From assembly GCF_001591445.1 (NCBI RefSeq), contig NZ_BCUX01000003.1, forward strand, positions 62,001 through 126,000: DNA of 64,000 nt, written 5' to 3'. This stretch comes from Neobacillus drentensis NBRC 102427. Its GTDB lineage: Bacteria > Bacillota > Bacilli > Bacillales > Cytobacillaceae. Positions 1 to 7,526 of this stretch are shown here, one piece after another. Every line of letters begins with the position of its first letter. The stretch's first letter is position 1. The position numbers and the translations under genes are program-made. Below the pieces are notes generated by a model. That model made no database searches and was not told where the DNA came from. It saw nothing but the letters and a program-made list of their open reading frames with translations.

Positions 1-406
1 CGATTGCCCCGCCCAATTCTAAATTCGTATATAATTCATCCATTGTCACATAGCGAAAGGTTTGTGTCTCCCAGGATTGTCTTATTTCATCATAATATAA
101 GGCTTCAAAGGGCTTACTATATTCTTCTTTCCCCTGATATAAAAGCCCGCTTGTAATCCGTTCCATTTGTTTATCGTCTGCCAAAAGCTTCATTTGCTTA
201 ATGGATTCTTCGACCATATACTTGATATCTGATTTGCGCCTTTGATCATCATCATTTAATTCTCGATAAAAGATGATGAGGAGCACTTGCATGAGAATGG
301 TTTGGATATGAGGTTTCAGCTCCCCAACTTCCATTCCCCTCCCAAGCTCAAACAGTGGATTTAATCGTTGCATTCGCTTCCCGAAGCCTTCCCATGATTC
401 GTTCAC
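1..406 (-). CDS. Partial Wadjet-operon gene after jetD (possible kleisin/JetA-type subunit)
   Basis: Only the N-terminal ~135 residues are inside the window; the frame stays open to the left edge. I prefer the GTG start at 406: its GTGA overlaps the TGA stop of the JetD-like gene, and a GGAGGAG ribosome site lies about 8 nt upstream. In-frame ATGs at 412 and 421 sit on or too near that site. The visible part is mostly helical and charged (motif FYRELNDDDQRR, then RYVTMDELYTNLEL), with no catalytic motif. Its position directly after a JetD-like gene, translationally coupled, suggests a structural subunit of the same complex, such as the MukF-like kleisin JetA. I cannot assign it by motif, so the function is inferred from context only. 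Confidence 0.6.
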   Translation of the reverse strand, partial: MNESWEGFGKRMQRLNPLFELGRGMEVGELKPHIQTILMQVLLIIFYRELNDDDQRRKSDIKYMVEESIKQMKLLADDKQMERITSGLLYQGKEEYSKPFEALYYDEIRQSWETQTFRYVTMDELYTNLELGGAI

Positions 407-1476
407 GTCCATCTCCTCCATGTTTCTATATTTAAGACTTCTTGTGGGATCCGCTTATTTTCCTGCCATAATTGCTGTAATAGTACTTGCTCCTCTTCCG
501 TAAACCATTGAAAGAATGAATCACGGTATTTGATATTTTGTGTTTGTCCTTGTTTTTGTTCATTTCTTTGTTCTAGAAACTCAAGCATTTTGCGATAAAT
601 TTTCAAGGCAGGCTGTATACAGCAATCAGGGTATTTTTCGATAAGCCGAATCATGATCCCGTAACCCGCGGCATCAAGGTCTCCTGCGTAATAGAAAAGA
701 TAGGATTTAGCTGGAAACATTCGAAAGAAAAATGAAAAGCTCCGCTCAATTTTAGTTCCTTCACCATAAATAATCAGTTCTGGTTCATAATCGAGTTGAT
801 TGGCTTCCAATAACTTAATGGAAGTATGGAAGAACGATAGATTCTCAACAATCAGTACCCGCTGAATATCTTTTATTTCTTTCCCTTGTTTCAGCCAAAA
901 TACAAAAGGTTCCCCGTAATTCACCATTTTAAGCTGCGCTTCTGATATGCCAATTCTGGCTAAGAAGCATTTTCCATCAGGAAAACTATCATTGTCGAGT
1001 AAGAATTTTTCATGGCCAAAGAGTTCCAGACTTCTTTCTTCGACTGACACAATTTCCCGTTCCAAACTGGACCTTAGAAAAGAATATACATTCTGGATTC
1101 GATTCCATTCATTTTTCGTCTGCCATTCTGGATGCCGTTCATAAAAGGAAAAATCAAACAGATCACCTAATTTCATCATCTCGAGACGATCCCATTTGTT
1201 TTCCTGAACTTTTATATTGACCCAGTAATATAAGGCTAGCGCCGGGTTTCTTCCATTATATTGATTATTTTGGATGGGAATCAGTTGTCCTTCCCTTTGC
1301 AATGTTTCAACTGCACGGTAAAACAACGAATAACCGTCCATCTCAAAATAATTATCCAAAAGCCTGCGTAACTGAAGTTCTAAATCGTTACTATTTATTT
1401 TCTTCTTTTGGTTAGGGTGTTGAATATCAGCTATAAATCCTCTCACCCGTGTTTCAATGATGTTGATTGTACTCAC
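403..1476 (-). CDS. jetD: Wadjet anti-plasmid system protein JetD-like (DUF2220/TOPRIM)
   Basis: This 357-residue protein has the layout of JetD, the TOPRIM nuclease that cleaves plasmid DNA after SMC-like JetABC loop extrusion. An N-terminal winged-helix-like half (~1-130) is followed by SVEERSLELFGHEKFL (~144-159), typical of the DUF2220/JetD linker, then two TOPRIM signatures: VLIVEN with the acidic Glu211, and GDLDAAG with Asp266 and Asp268. These acidic residues are the expected metal ligands, so the nuclease looks intact. The next gene overlaps its stop (GTGA), so the operon continues leftward. JetD coming first is an order I associate with some Wadjet subtypes (type III), but JetB and JetC lie outside the window. 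The family call is fairly sure; the subtype is not. Confidence 0.75.
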   Translation of the reverse strand: MSTINIIETRVRGFIADIQHPNQKKKINSNDLELQLRRLLDNYFEMDGYSLFYRAVETLQREGQLIPIQNNQYNGRNPALALYYWVNIKVQENKWDRLEMMKLGDLFDFSFYERHPEWQTKNEWNRIQNVYSFLRSSLEREIVSVEERSLELFGHEKFLLDNDSFPDGKCFLARIGISEAQLKMVNYGEPFVFWLKQGKEIKDIQRVLIVENLSFFHTSIKLLEANQLDYEPELIIYGEGTKIERSFSFFFRMFPAKSYLFYYAGDLDAAGYGIMIRLIEKYPDCCIQPALKIYRKMLEFLEQRNEQKQGQTQNIKYRDSFFQWFTEEEQVLLQQLWQENKRIPQEVLNIETWRRWT

Positions 1477-1538
1477 CCACTTAAATCTTCATAGAGTTAT
1501 AGAAATAGACTCTTATTATCCAATTTGGACATCCTTAT

Positions 1539-1569
1539 ATTATAAACTAGTTGCGTTATCGTTTGTAAA
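1539..1569 (-). promoter_or_regulatory. Putative promoter of the jetD operon
   Basis: On the minus strand a perfect TATAAT (1539-1544) lies 19 nt from TTTACA (1564-1569). The spacer is slightly long. No operator-like palindrome is evident. Confidence 0.4.
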
Positions 1570-1613
1570 TGAAATTTTTTTATATAATGGTCTGCTATAA
1601 CAGGACAAATAAA

Positions 1614-1643
1614 AAAAGCCCTAAATCAATGGATGGGGCTTTT
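1614..1643 (-). terminator. Rho-independent terminator after the 60-aa gene
   Basis: AAAAGCCC pairs with GGGCTTTT across a 14-nt loop; on the minus strand the stem is followed by a T run. It sits just downstream of the small gene ending at 1660. Confidence 0.7.
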
Positions 1644-1659
1644 AAAATCTAATATTGAT

Positions 1660-1842
1660 TTATTTATATTCTTGATCTGGCAATCTGTCCTCTTTTGTTT
1701 TTGATTCTATAACATGAACAAGTTCTTCTATTATATCGTTTAAACTCATAATGCTTGTATCTTTTCTTAAAATGCTAGAAGTTTTGTATAGTAAGGTTTT
1801 TTCTTGTTCACTCATAAATATAGTTTTTTCTTTTTCATCCAT
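1660..1842 (-). CDS. Small hypothetical protein, 60 aa
   Basis: I start this at the ATG at 1842 because GGAGGG lies 6 nt upstream; a longer frame to 1899 has no good ribosome site. The 60-residue product is charged and helical (FMSEQEKTLLYKTSSIL..SLNDIIEELVHVIE). It has no signal peptide or membrane segment. The size and helix pattern could suit a small DNA-binding or partner protein, but I recognise no family. It has its own terminator downstream, so it is probably a single-gene unit. Confidence 0.6.
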   Translation of the reverse strand: MDEKEKTIFMSEQEKTLLYKTSSILRKDTSIMSLNDIIEELVHVIESKTKEDRLPDQEYK

Positions 1843-1936
1843 ACGTATCCCTCCATTTTTAATAAAATGCTGAATTTTAATTCTAGGCGTTAAACCCAAT
1901 TTATTTCTTGGAAGATCAATGAATAAAGAATAAATT

Positions 1937-2110
1937 CTAATCTAATTTAATATACTGATGTAAAACTTTTCTATAATCATTGATGGGTGATTCATTAATT
2001 AATCGTCCATCTAACTCTTTAGCCAATAACCGAATAAAGTCTTTGCAAAGATTTAGTTTAATAGCAGAATTAAATGCTTCTAGCAATAGTTCAGTACTAA
2101 GGTTATGCAT
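1937..2110 (-). CDS. sda: Sda-like sporulation histidine kinase inhibitor, 57 aa
   Basis: This 57-codon gene encodes a close look-alike of Sda, the checkpoint protein that binds the KinA dimerisation domain and blocks sporulation when replication is impaired. The product begins MHNLSTELLLEAFNSAIK and continues LNLCKDFIRLLAKELDGRL, matching the Sda helical hairpin (LSDELLIESY..A..MNLNRDFIELI..EI) position by position; known Sda is 46-52 aa. The C-terminal tail of about 18 residues is extra. GGAGTG lies about 10 nt before the ATG. The gene is solitary, with a strong terminator just upstream isolating it from the phasin-like gene. In B. subtilis sda is DnaA-controlled; I see no clear DnaA box here. 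Confidence 0.8.
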   Translation of the reverse strand: MHNLSTELLLEAFNSAIKLNLCKDFIRLLAKELDGRLINESPINDYRKVLHQYIKLD

Positions 2111-2172
2111 ACTTATCTCACTCCACTTGCAGTCAAGTGTGTATTTATTAGAAACAGTTCCTAATCAAAAAC

Positions 2173-2212
2173 AAAAAAAGCAGCTGCCGAGTTAGGTAAA
2201 ACTGCTTTTTTT
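2173..2212 (-). terminator. Terminator of the phasin-like gene
   Basis: A perfect 11-bp inverted repeat, AAAAAAAGCAG with CTGCTTTTTTT, encloses an 18-nt loop. It is T-rich on both sides, so it could work in both directions. Confidence 0.8.
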
Positions 2213-2284
2213 GTGCAAAATAGATTATTTATTAACAAAGAAGACTCAACCTATAAAAAAAGTATTTTCCTATAGGTATGTACA

Positions 2285-2929
2285 CTATTTAATTGGAGTA
2301 ACTAGTACACGCACGCTATCTTCCAATTGATGAGCGATATTTTGATGAGTCTTTCTTGCTTGTTTAAAATAGTTGTCAAAGACAGCATCCCAAGCATTAC
2401 GCGCATCATTTGTATATTTAATGAATGCCCCGCTATTTTGTTCAAAAAGATCCTCAGTTTTTTTAATTAAATCAAGGGCTGAGTTAATTGGAGTTAAATA
2501 AAGATCCTCTACTTTACTAGCTGCTTCACTTACTTGACTTTTTAAAGATTCAGTCACTTCTTGAGTAGACTCATTTGTTTTCAAAATGTTGCTTTGGAAT
2601 AACCCATTTCGGAAATCGCCATTTAATTTTGTTGTTTGCTCAAAAAGACCCTTTAAGGTTTTACGGTATACTCCGTTAAACTTTGTTGTTTCTTTTATAG
2701 CATTTAAGTATAGTTCTTGACTTTGTTCTCTGAGTTCTCTTGTACGAGATACTGCACCTTCAAATTGATCCCAAAGTGTTTCAATAAATGGATCCGAAAC
2801 ATAGTTTGTTTCTGTTTGCTGTTCTACTTTTTGAATCTCAACTTTAGCAACCTCTACTTTTGGAACCTCCAATTTTTTAACTTCCTTGTTTAGAACTTCT
2901 TCTTTTTGTTGAATCATCTTTTGAACCAT
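2285..2929 (-). CDS. Phasin-like helical/coiled-coil protein
   Basis: The 214-residue product starts with a Lys/Val/Glu repeat region (EVKKLEVPKVEVAKVEIQKVE, residues ~16-37, roughly five-residue periodicity). It continues as an almost entirely helical domain with DPFIETLWDQFEGAVSRTRELREQ. The motif DxFxxxLWDQxxxxxxxxxxLxEQ resembles Bacillus polyhydroxyalkanoate granule phasins (PhaP), which coat storage granules, but no PHA genes are nearby. AGGAGG is 8 nt before the ATG. It is a single-gene unit with a strong terminator. Alternatives are a general stress or apolipoprotein-like helical protein. The coding call is sure; the phasin name is tentative. Confidence 0.7.
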   Translation of the reverse strand: MVQKMIQQKEEVLNKEVKKLEVPKVEVAKVEIQKVEQQTETNYVSDPFIETLWDQFEGAVSRTRELREQSQELYLNAIKETTKFNGVYRKTLKGLFEQTTKLNGDFRNGLFQSNILKTNESTQEVTESLKSQVSEAASKVEDLYLTPINSALDLIKKTEDLFEQNSGAFIKYTNDARNAWDAVFDNYFKQARKTHQNIAHQLEDSVRVLVTPIK

Positions 2930-3299
2930 TTTCGTTCCTCCTCATTGTTTTTATAAATTTCTCTATATTATCCTCCCGATAAAACGGAAGTATGTAGAGT
3001 TCAAGAAAACTAGAATACATTGTAAAAAATTGATTGAGCTTGGATTATTAATGTTGAGTTGTCTAGCACGACCCTTTAAATACACATTACCAACATCAAG
3101 TTCACATTAATAAAATTACTATATATGTATTTTACATATATAAGCTACATTTAGTCAATTGCAAATTAACAATAAAATATATACAATTCATAAATGTGTA
3201 TATTATTTGACTATTACGAAAATTAATATATGAATGCTCTTTCCCTGGTACACTATTAAATAGGTGATATTTTGCTAACTATTTTTCATTCCTTTTTGT
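2930..3299. other. AT-rich intergenic region, no gene seen
   Basis: About 370 bases of very AT-rich DNA between divergent genes. I found no ORF with a ribosome site and no strong hairpin. It presumably carries the promoters of the phasin-like gene (leftward) and the RraA-like gene (rightward). Confidence 0.6.
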
Positions 3300-3305
3300 T
3301 ATAAT
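3297..3305 (+). promoter_or_regulatory. Extended -10 promoter before the RraA-like gene
   Basis: TGTTATAAT fits the extended -10 pattern TGnTATAAT; no convincing -35 box is present. The leader to the ATG is about 85 nt. Confidence 0.45.
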
Positions 3306-3396
3306 CAACCATTCCTTTTTAATATTATAGAATGTCCAAACTTTTTTGTAACATGGGATTAGATTCTATTCTATTAATACCTAAAGGAGGTTAACA

Positions 3397-4011
3397 ATGA
3401 GTGAGATTGTTTCAGCATTTCAGGTTATTCCAACCACATGCATTTCTGACACGATGCAAGGGCTAAATAATATGGATCCTTCAATTATGCCATTAAAAGA
3501 GGAATTCAGAATTGCAGGGCGAGCCTATACTGTTAAAATGCCTGTTGGTGATAATCAATGCGTATTACGTGCAATTCGTGAAGCCAAGCCGGGGGATATT
3601 ATTGTTGTAGATGCAAAAGGAGATACCTATCGAACCATCGCAGGAGATTTCATCCTTGGACTTGCGCAAACATTAGGGATTAAAGGGATCGTAACCGATG
3701 GGGTTATTCGTGACATCCTAGGTGTAAAAAAACTTAATTTTCCAGTATTTTGCAAAGGAACAACTGTTGCCTCAAGCGCTAAGGGTGGTTGGGGAGAGGT
3801 AAACGTACCGATTTCTTGCGGTGGAACCTCAGTAAGTCCAGGAGACATCATTGTAGCTGATGCAGATGGAGTTGTAGTGGTTCCGAAAGAAATTGAGGAA
3901 GAAGTATTAAGGAAAGCAAAAGAAAAACTTGTTAAAGATCAAGAACGGGAAGAGAAAGTTTCAGGAAAACCCGATGAAGTTATCCGTTATTTAGATAGCA
4001 TGCTGAAATAA
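3397..4011 (+). CDS. RraA-family protein (HMG/CHA aldolase or RraA-like)
   Basis: This 204-residue protein has the RraA fold once called menG. The central block GDFILGLAQTLGIKGIVTDG followed by VIRD carries the glycine-rich turn and the Arg-Asp pair that bind oxyacid substrate and metal in the aldolase members. Family members include 4-hydroxy-4-methyl-2-oxoglutarate/oxaloacetate decarboxylase aldolases and true RraA RNase E inhibitors. Bacillus lacks RNase E, so an aldolase or decarboxylase role is likelier. GGAGG lies 8 nt before the ATG, and a clear terminator follows. It is a single-gene unit with no pathway context, so the substrate is unknown. Confidence 0.85.
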   Translation: MSEIVSAFQVIPTTCISDTMQGLNNMDPSIMPLKEEFRIAGRAYTVKMPVGDNQCVLRAIREAKPGDIIVVDAKGDTYRTIAGDFILGLAQTLGIKGIVTDGVIRDILGVKKLNFPVFCKGTTVASSAKGGWGEVNVPISCGGTSVSPGDIIVADADGVVVVPKEIEEEVLRKAKEKLVKDQEREEKVSGKPDEVIRYLDSMLK

Positions 4012-4024
4012 ATAGATTAACAAA

Positions 4025-4060
4025 AAGAAGGGAAAACAGGTTATTTTAGTTTCCCTTCTT
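4025..4060 (+). terminator. Terminator of the RraA-like gene
   Basis: AAGAAGGGAAA pairs with TTTCCCTTCTT (11 bp) and is followed by a T-rich tail. Confidence 0.8.
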
Positions 4061-4130
4061 CGTTATTTTGTAAGAAAAGAGAAATACATAGGTCCTTTTC
4101 ACTTGGACTTCATTCAATTGATTAAATTAT

Positions 4131-4176
4131 TTTTGACAATTTTGTGAACAAAGTTTTGACAATTTTGTGAACAAAG
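4131..4176 (+). repeat. Perfect 23-bp tandem duplication containing TTGACA
   Basis: Two identical 23-bp units (4131-4153 and 4154-4176) lie head to tail. Each has TTGACA and the near-palindrome TTTGTGAACAAA. The second TTGACA (4156-4161) is spaced 17-19 nt from AATAAT/TAATAG (about 4179-4186), so it probably acts as the -35 box of the following membrane-protein gene, with the duplicated element as a doubled promoter or operator half. Confidence 0.7.
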
Positions 4177-4309
4177 TGAATAATAGTATTGTAGAGGAAA
4201 TGGCCGAAATAGGATTTCCGCTTAAGATACACAAAAAAAATTTTTTGTAATAAATTAACAGATTAATTAAAATTTTCGGAAAACATATTATATAAAGGAG
4301 GTTAATATT

Positions 4310-4582
4310 ATGAATTCACGTTTGAAAATATTAAATGCAACAAAATGGACTGGCGGATTTACATTAATAATGGGTATGATGATCTTTTTATATGGAATGA
4401 TCGGAGAGGTTACTCCGATTATTGGAATTGGGATCGGCACCATTGTAGGAGCCGTACTTTTCTTCCTTATTGGCATGTTTTTTATTACTACCGAGGAGAT
4501 GGTAGAAAACACTCATAAAGGAATTGAAATTTCGCCAATGAAATCAAGAAATGGATTGTATTTAGTAAAAAATAATAAATAA
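4310..4582 (+). CDS. Small two-helix membrane protein, 90 aa
   Basis: The product has two hydrophobic segments (about 14-35 and 37-60: TLIMGMMIFLYGMIGEVTPI, then IGIGIGTIVGAVLFFLIGMF) and a short polar C-terminal tail, so it is a small inner-membrane protein with both ends likely inside. AAAGGAGG is well placed before the ATG. The promoter region holds a tandem 23-bp repeat. It converges on the qox operon with a shared bidirectional terminator. I recognise no family; a role near respiration is only a guess from position. Confidence 0.65.
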   Translation: MNSRLKILNATKWTGGFTLIMGMMIFLYGMIGEVTPIIGIGIGTIVGAVLFFLIGMFFITTEEMVENTHKGIEISPMKSRNGLYLVKNNK

Positions 4583-4606
4583 ATGTTAGAAAAATAAAGT
4601 AATTGA

Positions 4607-4633
4607 AAAGGGAGCGTTAAAAACGCTCCCTTT
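4607..4633. terminator. Bidirectional terminator between the membrane-protein gene and qoxD
   Basis: A 12-bp perfect stem (AAAGGGAGCGTT / AACGCTCCCTTT) with a very short loop lies between convergent genes. The flanking A/T runs suit both directions. Confidence 0.8.
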
Positions 4634-4637
4634 CCTC

Positions 4638-4919
4638 CTACATATCCCAAAGAAAAATTAGTAATGTACCTAAAATGGTGACTAATGCCACTGTAATCAT
4701 AAAATATACTTTTCCATAAATAATCCATTTATCTTTTGTTTCACCAGCATGCATGAATACAACAAGCTGGAGGAGTGCCTGTGCAAATGCTGTAACAACA
4801 AGTACAAACATCCCAATTGCAAAAGACAAATGTAAAAAGTAAACTGCAAGAGCGACTGCCGTTAGCGAAAGAGAAAAGACAAAGCCCATTATTTGTTTTC
4901 GCGGGAATAATTCGCTCAT
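4638..4919 (-). CDS. qoxD: Cytochrome aa3 quinol oxidase subunit IV
   Basis: The 93-residue protein has three membrane helices and the subunit IV hallmark AFAQALLQLVVFMHAGETKDKW, with its Gln/His-Met stretch at the second helix. It is a small stabilising subunit of the menaquinol oxidase that passes electrons from menaquinol to oxygen and pumps protons. It is the last gene of qoxABCD, with a single-base gap after qoxC. The length is normal for QoxD (~95-125 aa, at the short end). Confidence 0.92.
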   Translation of the reverse strand: MSELFPRKQIMGFVFSLSLTAVALAVYFLHLSFAIGMFVLVVTAFAQALLQLVVFMHAGETKDKWIIYGKVYFMITVALVTILGTLLIFLWDM

Positions 4920-4920
4920 A

Positions 4921-5517
4921 TTACATCATTCCTTTCAAATAGATGAAGCTGAAAATAAAGATCCAAACAACATCCAGGAAATGCCAATACAGCGAGAAGA
5001 TAAATGATTTATTCGTTGTTTCGGGAGTTAAACCACGTTTTTTTATCTGCATAACAATGCCGGCTCCCCAGAATAATCCGAATGTAACGTGCGCGCCGTG
5101 TGTTCCCAATGTCATCATTAGAATAGCTGTAAATGCACTTGTCTGCAGTGTTGCACCTTCATGGATATACGTAATAAATTCATCTATTTCAAAGCCTAGG
5201 AAGCCTAAACCAAGAACAAGTGTAATCGCAAAGAAGGTTAACATTGCTTTTTGTTTCCCAATACGCATAGCGTGAATGCCAAGCCCTATTGTAAAACTAC
5301 TAGTCAATAAAACTAGCGTTTCAATTAAGACTGGGGTAATTTCAAAAATTTCGGATCCACTTGGTCCATTACCTACTCTATGCTCTAGCGTAAAATAGGA
5401 CGTAAAAAGTGTCGCAAAAAGCATAATTTCAGCTGCAAGGAAAACCCAAAATCCAAAAATATTTTGGTCATTTTGTTTAGTACTATATTCTAATGGCAGC
5501 GAGTGATCGATTTTCAT
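4921..5517 (-). CDS. qoxC: Cytochrome aa3 quinol oxidase subunit III
   Basis: The 198-residue, five-helix protein belongs to the heme-copper oxidase subunit III family. Visible features are FGFWVFLAAEIMLFATLFTSY near the N-terminus, GTHGAHVTFGLFW in helix III, and the C-terminal YWHFLDVVWIFIFSFIYL with its conserved HFLDVVW. It supports proton uptake by subunit I. Its ATG overlaps the end of qoxB, which suggests translational coupling. The length matches QoxC (204 aa in B. subtilis). Confidence 0.95.
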   Translation of the reverse strand: MKIDHSLPLEYSTKQNDQNIFGFWVFLAAEIMLFATLFTSYFTLEHRVGNGPSGSEIFEITPVLIETLVLLTSSFTIGLGIHAMRIGKQKAMLTFFAITLVLGLGFLGFEIDEFITYIHEGATLQTSAFTAILMMTLGTHGAHVTFGLFWGAGIVMQIKKRGLTPETTNKSFIFSLYWHFLDVVWIFIFSFIYLKGMM

Positions 5518-7463
5518 TAGTTAACACCTCGCAATTTGATTTCAGTTTCTTCAATTTCTTTAACAGAAATATAACGGCCATGATCCACTTCAAATGAGCG
5601 AAGTACCAAGCATACTAGTATGGCAATCGTTGAAATAATAGCTGGAATCCACAATGAGAATATGAATGAAAATCCCCACACGAAGAAAATTGCCCCCATT
5701 ATAAATGGAACTCCGCTGTTATTAGGCATGTGGATTTTTTCCAATTCACCTGAAAACAACTCATGACCCTTTTTCTTGGTATCCCAGAATGCCTGACTTG
5801 AAGCAACATTTGGTGTAATTGCAAAGTTATATTCCGGGACAGGAGTATGTGTAGCCCATTCCAATGAACGAGCATCCCAAGGATCTGCGCTAATATTCCT
5901 TGGTGAATAACGAACACTGTAATATACGTTGTATACGATTATAGCAAAGCTGATTGCCATAATACCCGCACCAACAAATGAAACCATATTTAAAGCTCCA
6001 TAGCCAGTCGCCTCAGAATATGTGTACATACGGCGTGCTTGACCGTCCAAACCAGTAATATACATTGGGAAGAATGCTAAGCAAAATCCGATGGAAAGAA
6101 GCCAAAATGCCCATTTCCCAATTCTTTCATTTAACATAAAGCCAAACATTTTTGGCCAGTAGTACGTAAGACCAGCAAGCATCGCAAATACAACACCTGG
6201 TATGATCACATTATGGAAGTGCGCTACTAAAAACATTGTATTATGGTATTGGTAATCAGCAGCCGACATCGCCAACATAACCCCTGTCATTCCACCAATA
6301 ACAAAAAGCGGAATAAAACCGATGGAATACAACATTGGAACAGTGAAACGGATCTTCCCTTTCCATAATGTAAATAACCAGTTGAACATCTTAACTCCAG
6401 TCGGAACTGAAATAGCCATCGTTGTTATTGAAAAGAAACTATTTGCCGTAGGGCCTTGACCCATTGTAAAGAAATGGTGAGCCCAAACCAAACATGAAAG
6501 GGCTGAGATAATAACCATTGAAGCAACCATTGATTTATAGCCATAAAGGTTTCGACCGGCAAAGGTTGAGATAATTTCACTATATAATCCAAACGCAGGC
6601 AAAATGAGGATATATACTTCAGGATGTCCCCAAACCCAGAAAAGGTTGGCCCAGAGCATATCCATCCCGCCATTTGTTGTTGTAAAGAAATGGGTACCAA
6701 AGAGTCTGTCCATTGATCCCATCGCAAGTGCCACTGTTAGTACCGGGAAAACTGTTACAATGATTAGGTTTGTAACCAATGAAGACCATGTAAACATAGG
6801 CATTTTCATTAATGTCATACTAGGTGCTCTCATTTTAATAATCGTTGTAATCATGTTAATACCTGTCATTAGTGAACCAAGGCCGGATATTTGAATGGCG
6901 AACATATAATAGTTCGTTCCGACCGATGGACTAAGTTCATTCCCTGCAAGTGGAAAATAAGAAGTCCATCCTGCATCAGGTGACCCTCCGACAACAAAAG
7001 AGATATTAAGCAGCATCGCGCCGAAGAAGAATAGCCAAAAGCTTAATGCGTTTAATCTTGGAAAAGCCACATCACGAGCCCCAATTTGTAATGGAACAAG
7101 ATAGTTCATAAAAGCAAAGATGAATGGCATTGCCATAAATAAAAGCATAATAACCCCGTGTGTTGAGAAAACCTCATTATAATGCTGGGCATCCATCAGC
7201 TTATTATCAGGTACAGCAAGCTGTGCACGCATCATAATTGCGTCCACTCCACCCCGAAATAACATAATTAAGGCAGAGATTAAATACATAATTCCAATTC
7301 GTTTATGGTCAACCGTTGTTAACCATTCCCGCCATAAATACCCCCACTTTTTAAAATAGGTTAAGCCCGCGAAAATAGCGACTACGGTAAGGCCAATCGC
7401 AACCATTGATGCATATATCGCGATACTTGGATTTGGTACGGCAAAACGGTCCAAAAAATCCAT
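5517..7463 (-). CDS. qoxB: Cytochrome aa3 quinol oxidase subunit I
   Basis: This is the 648-residue catalytic heme-copper subunit. GHPEVYILILPAFG carries the CuB histidine and the cross-linked tyrosine, HHFF and the HFHN stretch (AHFHNVIIPG) carry further heme and copper ligands, and VDHKRIGIMYL is the usual start of the helical bundle. It reduces O2 to water using menaquinol and translocates protons across the cytoplasmic membrane. The length agrees with QoxB of B. subtilis (649 aa). It lies third from the end of qoxABCD, 63 bp after qoxA, and no key residue appears lost. Confidence 0.97.
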   Translation of the reverse strand: MDFLDRFAVPNPSIAIYASMVAIGLTVVAIFAGLTYFKKWGYLWREWLTTVDHKRIGIMYLISALIMLFRGGVDAIMMRAQLAVPDNKLMDAQHYNEVFSTHGVIMLLFMAMPFIFAFMNYLVPLQIGARDVAFPRLNALSFWLFFFGAMLLNISFVVGGSPDAGWTSYFPLAGNELSPSVGTNYYMFAIQISGLGSLMTGINMITTIIKMRAPSMTLMKMPMFTWSSLVTNLIIVTVFPVLTVALAMGSMDRLFGTHFFTTTNGGMDMLWANLFWVWGHPEVYILILPAFGLYSEIISTFAGRNLYGYKSMVASMVIISALSCLVWAHHFFTMGQGPTANSFFSITTMAISVPTGVKMFNWLFTLWKGKIRFTVPMLYSIGFIPLFVIGGMTGVMLAMSAADYQYHNTMFLVAHFHNVIIPGVVFAMLAGLTYYWPKMFGFMLNERIGKWAFWLLSIGFCLAFFPMYITGLDGQARRMYTYSEATGYGALNMVSFVGAGIMAISFAIIVYNVYYSVRYSPRNISADPWDARSLEWATHTPVPEYNFAITPNVASSQAFWDTKKKGHELFSGELEKIHMPNNSGVPFIMGAIFFVWGFSFIFSLWIPAIISTIAILVCLVLRSFEVDHGRYISVKEIEETEIKLRGVN

Positions 7464-7526
7464 CCTGTACTGACTCCTTTCGAAAAATGTATTTTAACAA
7501 CTGTTCATTCATAAAACATTCAATAT

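Noticed and set aside
1980-2195. Plus-strand frame of 71 codons
   Set aside because: It is the reverse strand of the Sda-like gene and runs into a terminator; it has no ribosome site.
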